Notes under the pieces: generated by a model
The model's database searches: none
Told to the model about the DNA's origin: nothing
The model's input: the letters and a program-made list of their open reading frames with translations, nothing else
From: Rhodospirillales bacterium
GTDB taxonomy: Bacteria; Pseudomonadota; Alphaproteobacteria; Acetobacterales; Acetobacteraceae
Direction: 5' to 3'
Assembly: GCA_028866445.1 (NCBI GenBank)
Contig: JAGWIE010000006.1
Location: forward strand, 1 to 18,107
Length of the DNA: 18,107 nucleotides
Part shown: positions 15,280 to 18,107 of the stretch, piece by piece
How the letters are laid out: the number at the start of each line of letters is the position of its first letter
Numbering within the stretch: position 1 is the first letter of the stretch
Position numbers and translations under genes: made by a program

Positions 15280-18069
15280 ATGCCTGAAACCAGGAAACTG
15301 CCTAATATCTCTGCCGCCCTCACTGAGTTCCTGAACGCGGGAGGCCCCCCTGCGCGGGATGAGGCGCTCATCGCTTTCCGCCGTCAGCTTGGGCGGGTAC
15401 AGATGCATGTGCAAACCTGCTTTGAGACGGATGGTTTGAACGGCCTCCAGGCCGCCCGGCTTCATGCCTGGTTGATGGATGAGCTTGTTAGCGCCTTGCT
15501 CAGCTACACGCTGCAGCTGATGCCGCTTGCCGCAGAGGACAAGCTGGCCATGGCGGCCACCGGTGGTTATGGCCGCGCCACGCTGGCGCCGTTTTCGGAT
15601 ATCGACCTGCTGTTCCTCACCGGCCCCACGCCTTCTGCCGCGTTGAATGAGGCGGTTGAGTTCATTCTGTATTTCCTGTGGGATCTCGGGTTGAAGGTCG
15701 GCCATGCCGTACGCAGCTTGGCAGAATGCCTGCATGAGGCGAAAGAGGATGTAACAATCCGCACCTCGATGCTGGATGCACGCTGCCTCGCCGGTGACCG
15801 TTCACTTTTTGCTAATTTCCAAACCGCCTTCCGCGCCGATTGCGCGGTTGAGGGCCCTGGCGAATACATCCACGAGAAGCAGGCCGAGCGCGCCGCGCGC
15901 CACAAGCGGTTTGGCGACACACCCTTCATGGTTGAGCCGAATGTGAAAGAGGGCAAAGGCGGCTTGCGAGACCTGCAAACGCTCTATTGGCTCTCCCGTT
16001 ACGTATTCAACACCTTCGCGATGACCGAACTGGTGGGCAAGGAAAGCCCCGGCGGCGGCATCCTCACTGAAACCGAGGCCCGCGCCTGCAAGCGCGCCTG
16101 GGAATATCTCTGGACCGTGCGCTTCCACCTGCATTACGTTGCGGGCCGGGCGGAGGAACGTTTAACCTTCGACTTCCAGCCCGTGGTGGGCGCCCGCATG
16201 GGCTATACCCGCCATGGCAGGCAGGACGGCGTTGAACGTTTCATGCGCCATTACTTCCTGGTGGTGCGGGAAGTTGCGCGCGTCACCAGCGTTCTGGAAC
16301 CCGCACTTATCCGCGTGGCCCTCGGCCCGCCCGCCATTGCCCCCACCACAGATGCCTCGCTTATCGCCGCAGGCTTCGTGCTGGCGGACGGGCAAATTCT
16401 GTTCGCGCCCGGGCACGACCCAGCCACCGACCCAACCAGTATTTTCCGCATTCTCATTGAGGCGCGGGACCGCGGACTTGCCCTGCACCCCTTGGCTAAG
16501 CGCACCCTTATTCGTTGCGCAGCACTTGGTGCCGATTTGCGCGGCAATAAAAAAGCCGCTTCGCTGTTCCTCAACCTGCTTTGCGGTGGCGATGGCCAGA
16601 CGCCAGGCCCTGGCGGCGATTCAGCCGAATGGCTGGGCGTTTTGAATGAATGCGGCATCCTTGGCCGCTTCATGCCAGATTGGCGGCGCATCGTCGGGCA
16701 GATGCAGTTTGATACCTACCACGTTTACACGGTGGATATTCATACCGTGCAAGCCATCCGCAACCTTAACCTGCTGGAAAACGGCAAGCTTAAGGAAGTC
16801 GCACCGGTCTCAACTGAACTCGTCGGCCAAATTCAGTCTCGCCGCGCGCTTTACGTCGCGGTTCTGCTGCATGATATCGCCAAGGGAAGAGGCGGCGACC
16901 ATTCCGTGCTGGGCGCGGAACTGGCGCTCACCATCTGCCCAGCCCTGGGGCTGGACCAGGAAGAGACTGAAATGGTCTCCTGGTTGGTGCTGCACCATCT
17001 GCTGCTCAGCCAGACTGCCTTTTCCCGCGACATCGACGACCCGAAAACCATTCTAGACCTGGCGGATACCATCCAAAGCCCTGAGCGGCTGCGCCTGCTG
17101 CATATTCTCACCATCTCGGATATCCGCGCGGTTTCACCCAAGGTGTGGAATGGCTGGAAAGCAACGTTGCTGCGCGAGCTCTACACCCGTGTGGCGGAGG
17201 TTCTGGAAGGCGGGCTCTCCACCACCGAGCGGGATATGCGTATCGCAAAGGTAAAGGAGGTCGTAACCTCCCTGCTGAGCGATTGGCCCAGTGAGGCGCG
17301 GGAGGATTTCCTCTCTCTTGGCTACCCCAGTTACTGGCTGGGGTTCGACCCTGAAAGTATCGAGCGCCATGGCCGCATGATCCGCGATGCCAAAGCGCGG
17401 AACGCGCCGCTCACCATTCAAAGCGAGCCCCTGCCCGCCCGCGCGGTGACGGAGGTTGTGGTCTACACCGCCGACCATGCCGGGCTGTTCAGCCATATTG
17501 CAGGTGCGCTCGCCATCGCAGGCGCTTCGATCGTGGATGCGCGGATCCATACGCTCACCGATGGCATGGCACTGGATACATTCTGGATCCAAGACGCCAA
17601 TGGCGGCCCGTTCGAATCTCCGCACCGCCTCGCCCGGCTTTCCACCGCCATCGAACACACACTCACCGGGCGCATCAAGCTGGCGGCAGAAATCCGCAAA
17701 GCCACCAAAAGCCTGGTCCCGGGGCGTATGCGCGCCATCCATGTGCCCCCGCGCGTGGTGGTGGATAACCGTGCCTCCAACCGGCACACCGTTATTGAGG
17801 TGAACGGGCGCGACCGCCCTGGGCTGCTGCACGACGTAACGGCGGCCATCTCCGATGAAGGGCTGCAAATTGCCTCCGCGCACGTAACCACCTACGGCGT
17901 GCGCGCGGTGGACGTGTTTTATGTAAAAGACGTGTTCGGCATGAAGGTGGAGAACGAGCGCAAACTCGCCCAGCTCCGCCAGGCCCTGCTCGCCGCATTA
18001 AAACCGACGATCGACGATACACCCCCGCCAACAGGAAGCTCTTCCAAACAACCCGCCGCGGCGGCGTAA
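15280..18069 (+). CDS. glnD: Bifunctional PII uridylyltransferase/uridylyl-removing enzyme GlnD
   Basis: GlnD senses glutamine and adds or removes UMP on PII proteins, controlling nitrogen assimilation. The 929-residue protein has the full domain order: a nucleotidyltransferase domain with GGYGR (95-99) and the metal-binding Asp107-x-Asp109 of FSDIDLLFL, the GlnD linker domain with VEPNVKEGKGGLRDLQTL, an HD domain with LLHDIAKGRGGDHS (His531-Asp532), and two C-terminal ACT domains from about 724 and 837, the glutamine sensors. All key residues look intact, so both activities are expected. ATG 15280 is preferred; an in-frame GTG at 15271 would add three residues, and neither has a strong ribosome site. 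The gene is probably transcribed together with mutS. Confidence 0.97.
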   Translation: MPETRKLPNISAALTEFLNAGGPPARDEALIAFRRQLGRVQMHVQTCFETDGLNGLQAARLHAWLMDELVSALLSYTLQLMPLAAEDKLAMAATGGYGRATLAPFSDIDLLFLTGPTPSAALNEAVEFILYFLWDLGLKVGHAVRSLAECLHEAKEDVTIRTSMLDARCLAGDRSLFANFQTAFRADCAVEGPGEYIHEKQAERAARHKRFGDTPFMVEPNVKEGKGGLRDLQTLYWLSRYVFNTFAMTELVGKESPGGGILTETEARACKRAWEYLWTVRFHLHYVAGRAEERLTFDFQPVVGARMGYTRHGRQDGVERFMRHYFLVVREVARVTSVLEPALIRVALGPPAIAPTTDASLIAAGFVLADGQILFAPGHDPATDPTSIFRILIEARDRGLALHPLAKRTLIRCAALGADLRGNKKAASLFLNLLCGGDGQTPGPGGDSAEWLGVLNECGILGRFMPDWRRIVGQMQFDTYHVYTVDIHTVQAIRNLNLLENGKLKEVAPVSTELVGQIQSRRALYVAVLLHDIAKGRGGDHSVLGAELALTICPALGLDQEETEMVSWLVLHHLLLSQTAFSRDIDDPKTILDLADTIQSPERLRLLHILTISDIRAVSPKVWNGWKATLLRELYTRVAEVLEGGLSTTERDMRIAKVKEVVTSLLSDWPSEAREDFLSLGYPSYWLGFDPESIERHGRMIRDAKARNAPLTIQSEPLPARAVTEVVVYTADHAGLFSHIAGALAIAGASIVDARIHTLTDGMALDTFWIQDANGGPFESPHRLARLSTAIEHTLTGRIKLAAEIRKATKSLVPGRMRAIHVPPRVVVDNRASNRHTVIEVNGRDRPGLLHDVTAAISDEGLQIASAHVTTYGVRAVDVFYVKDVFGMKVENERKLAQLRQALLAALKPTIDDTPPPTGSSSKQPAAAA

Positions 18070-18086
18070 ACAACCGAGCATCAGGC

Positions 18087-18107
18087 ATGGCCCTCAAGGT
18101 TTCTCCC
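18087..18107 (+). CDS. Start of next gene, truncated by window edge
   Basis: An ATG 17 bases beyond the glnD stop opens a frame reading MALKVSP to the end of the window. Only seven residues are visible, too few to identify. In many alphaproteobacteria glnD is followed by murJ/mviN, but nothing in these residues proves that. Confidence 0.35.

Noticed and set aside
17134..17883. 249-codon minus-strand frame across the glnD ACT region
   Set aside because: The plus strand encodes two clear ACT domains; the antisense product has no recognisable content.
1..18107. CRISPR array, transposon ends, tRNA or rRNA genes
   Set aside because: No regularly spaced repeats, transposase frames, cloverleaf sequences or rRNA segments were recognised on either strand.

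Overview
The window looks like a chromosomal segment of a GC-rich alphaproteobacterium, most likely an acidophilic or acetic-acid-type member of the Acetobacteraceae/Rhodospirillales. The support is indirect: the L36 ribosomal protein ends in KARQG and lacks the zinc-binding cysteines, as is usual in Alphaproteobacteria, and mutS lies directly before glnD. No taxonomic marker such as rRNA is present, so the family is an inference.

Region 1 (1-5822, + strand) is a surface-polysaccharide operon. It opens inside a large multidomain glycosyltransferase (WbsX-like, then GT4, then GT2). It continues with the complete dTDP-L-rhamnose pathway in the order rmlB-rmlA-rmlC-rmlD, whose reading frames overlap by 4, 1 and 4 bases. 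A rhamnose donor and several glycosyltransferases side by side point to O-antigen or exopolysaccharide assembly.

Region 2 (5823-7796) holds two more single-domain GT2 glycosyltransferases facing each other with an 18-base gap. The first has its own candidate promoter, whose -10 box lies inside a perfect palindrome.

Region 3 (7797-8272) carries a small rpmJ (L36) gene missed by ordinary ORF length limits, with a TTGACA promoter and a clear intrinsic terminator.

Region 4 (8273-12439) is the least ordinary part. On the minus strand, a GNAT/LuxI-related N-acyl amino acid synthase-like gene is followed by an integral-membrane isoprenylcysteine-methyltransferase-like gene. Across an AT-rich, repeat-containing 413-base divergent intergenic region lies a six-TM PAS-GGDEF-EAL protein with all visible catalytic signatures intact. 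Together they suggest a lipid-signal synthesis pair next to a cyclic-di-GMP regulator, but any functional link is hypothesis.

Region 5 (12440-18107) starts with two elaborate palindromes between the GGDEF-EAL gene and mutS. The housekeeping genes mutS (mismatch repair) and glnD (PII uridylyltransferase) follow, then the first codons of another gene. No tRNA, rRNA, CRISPR array, transposase or integrase was seen.
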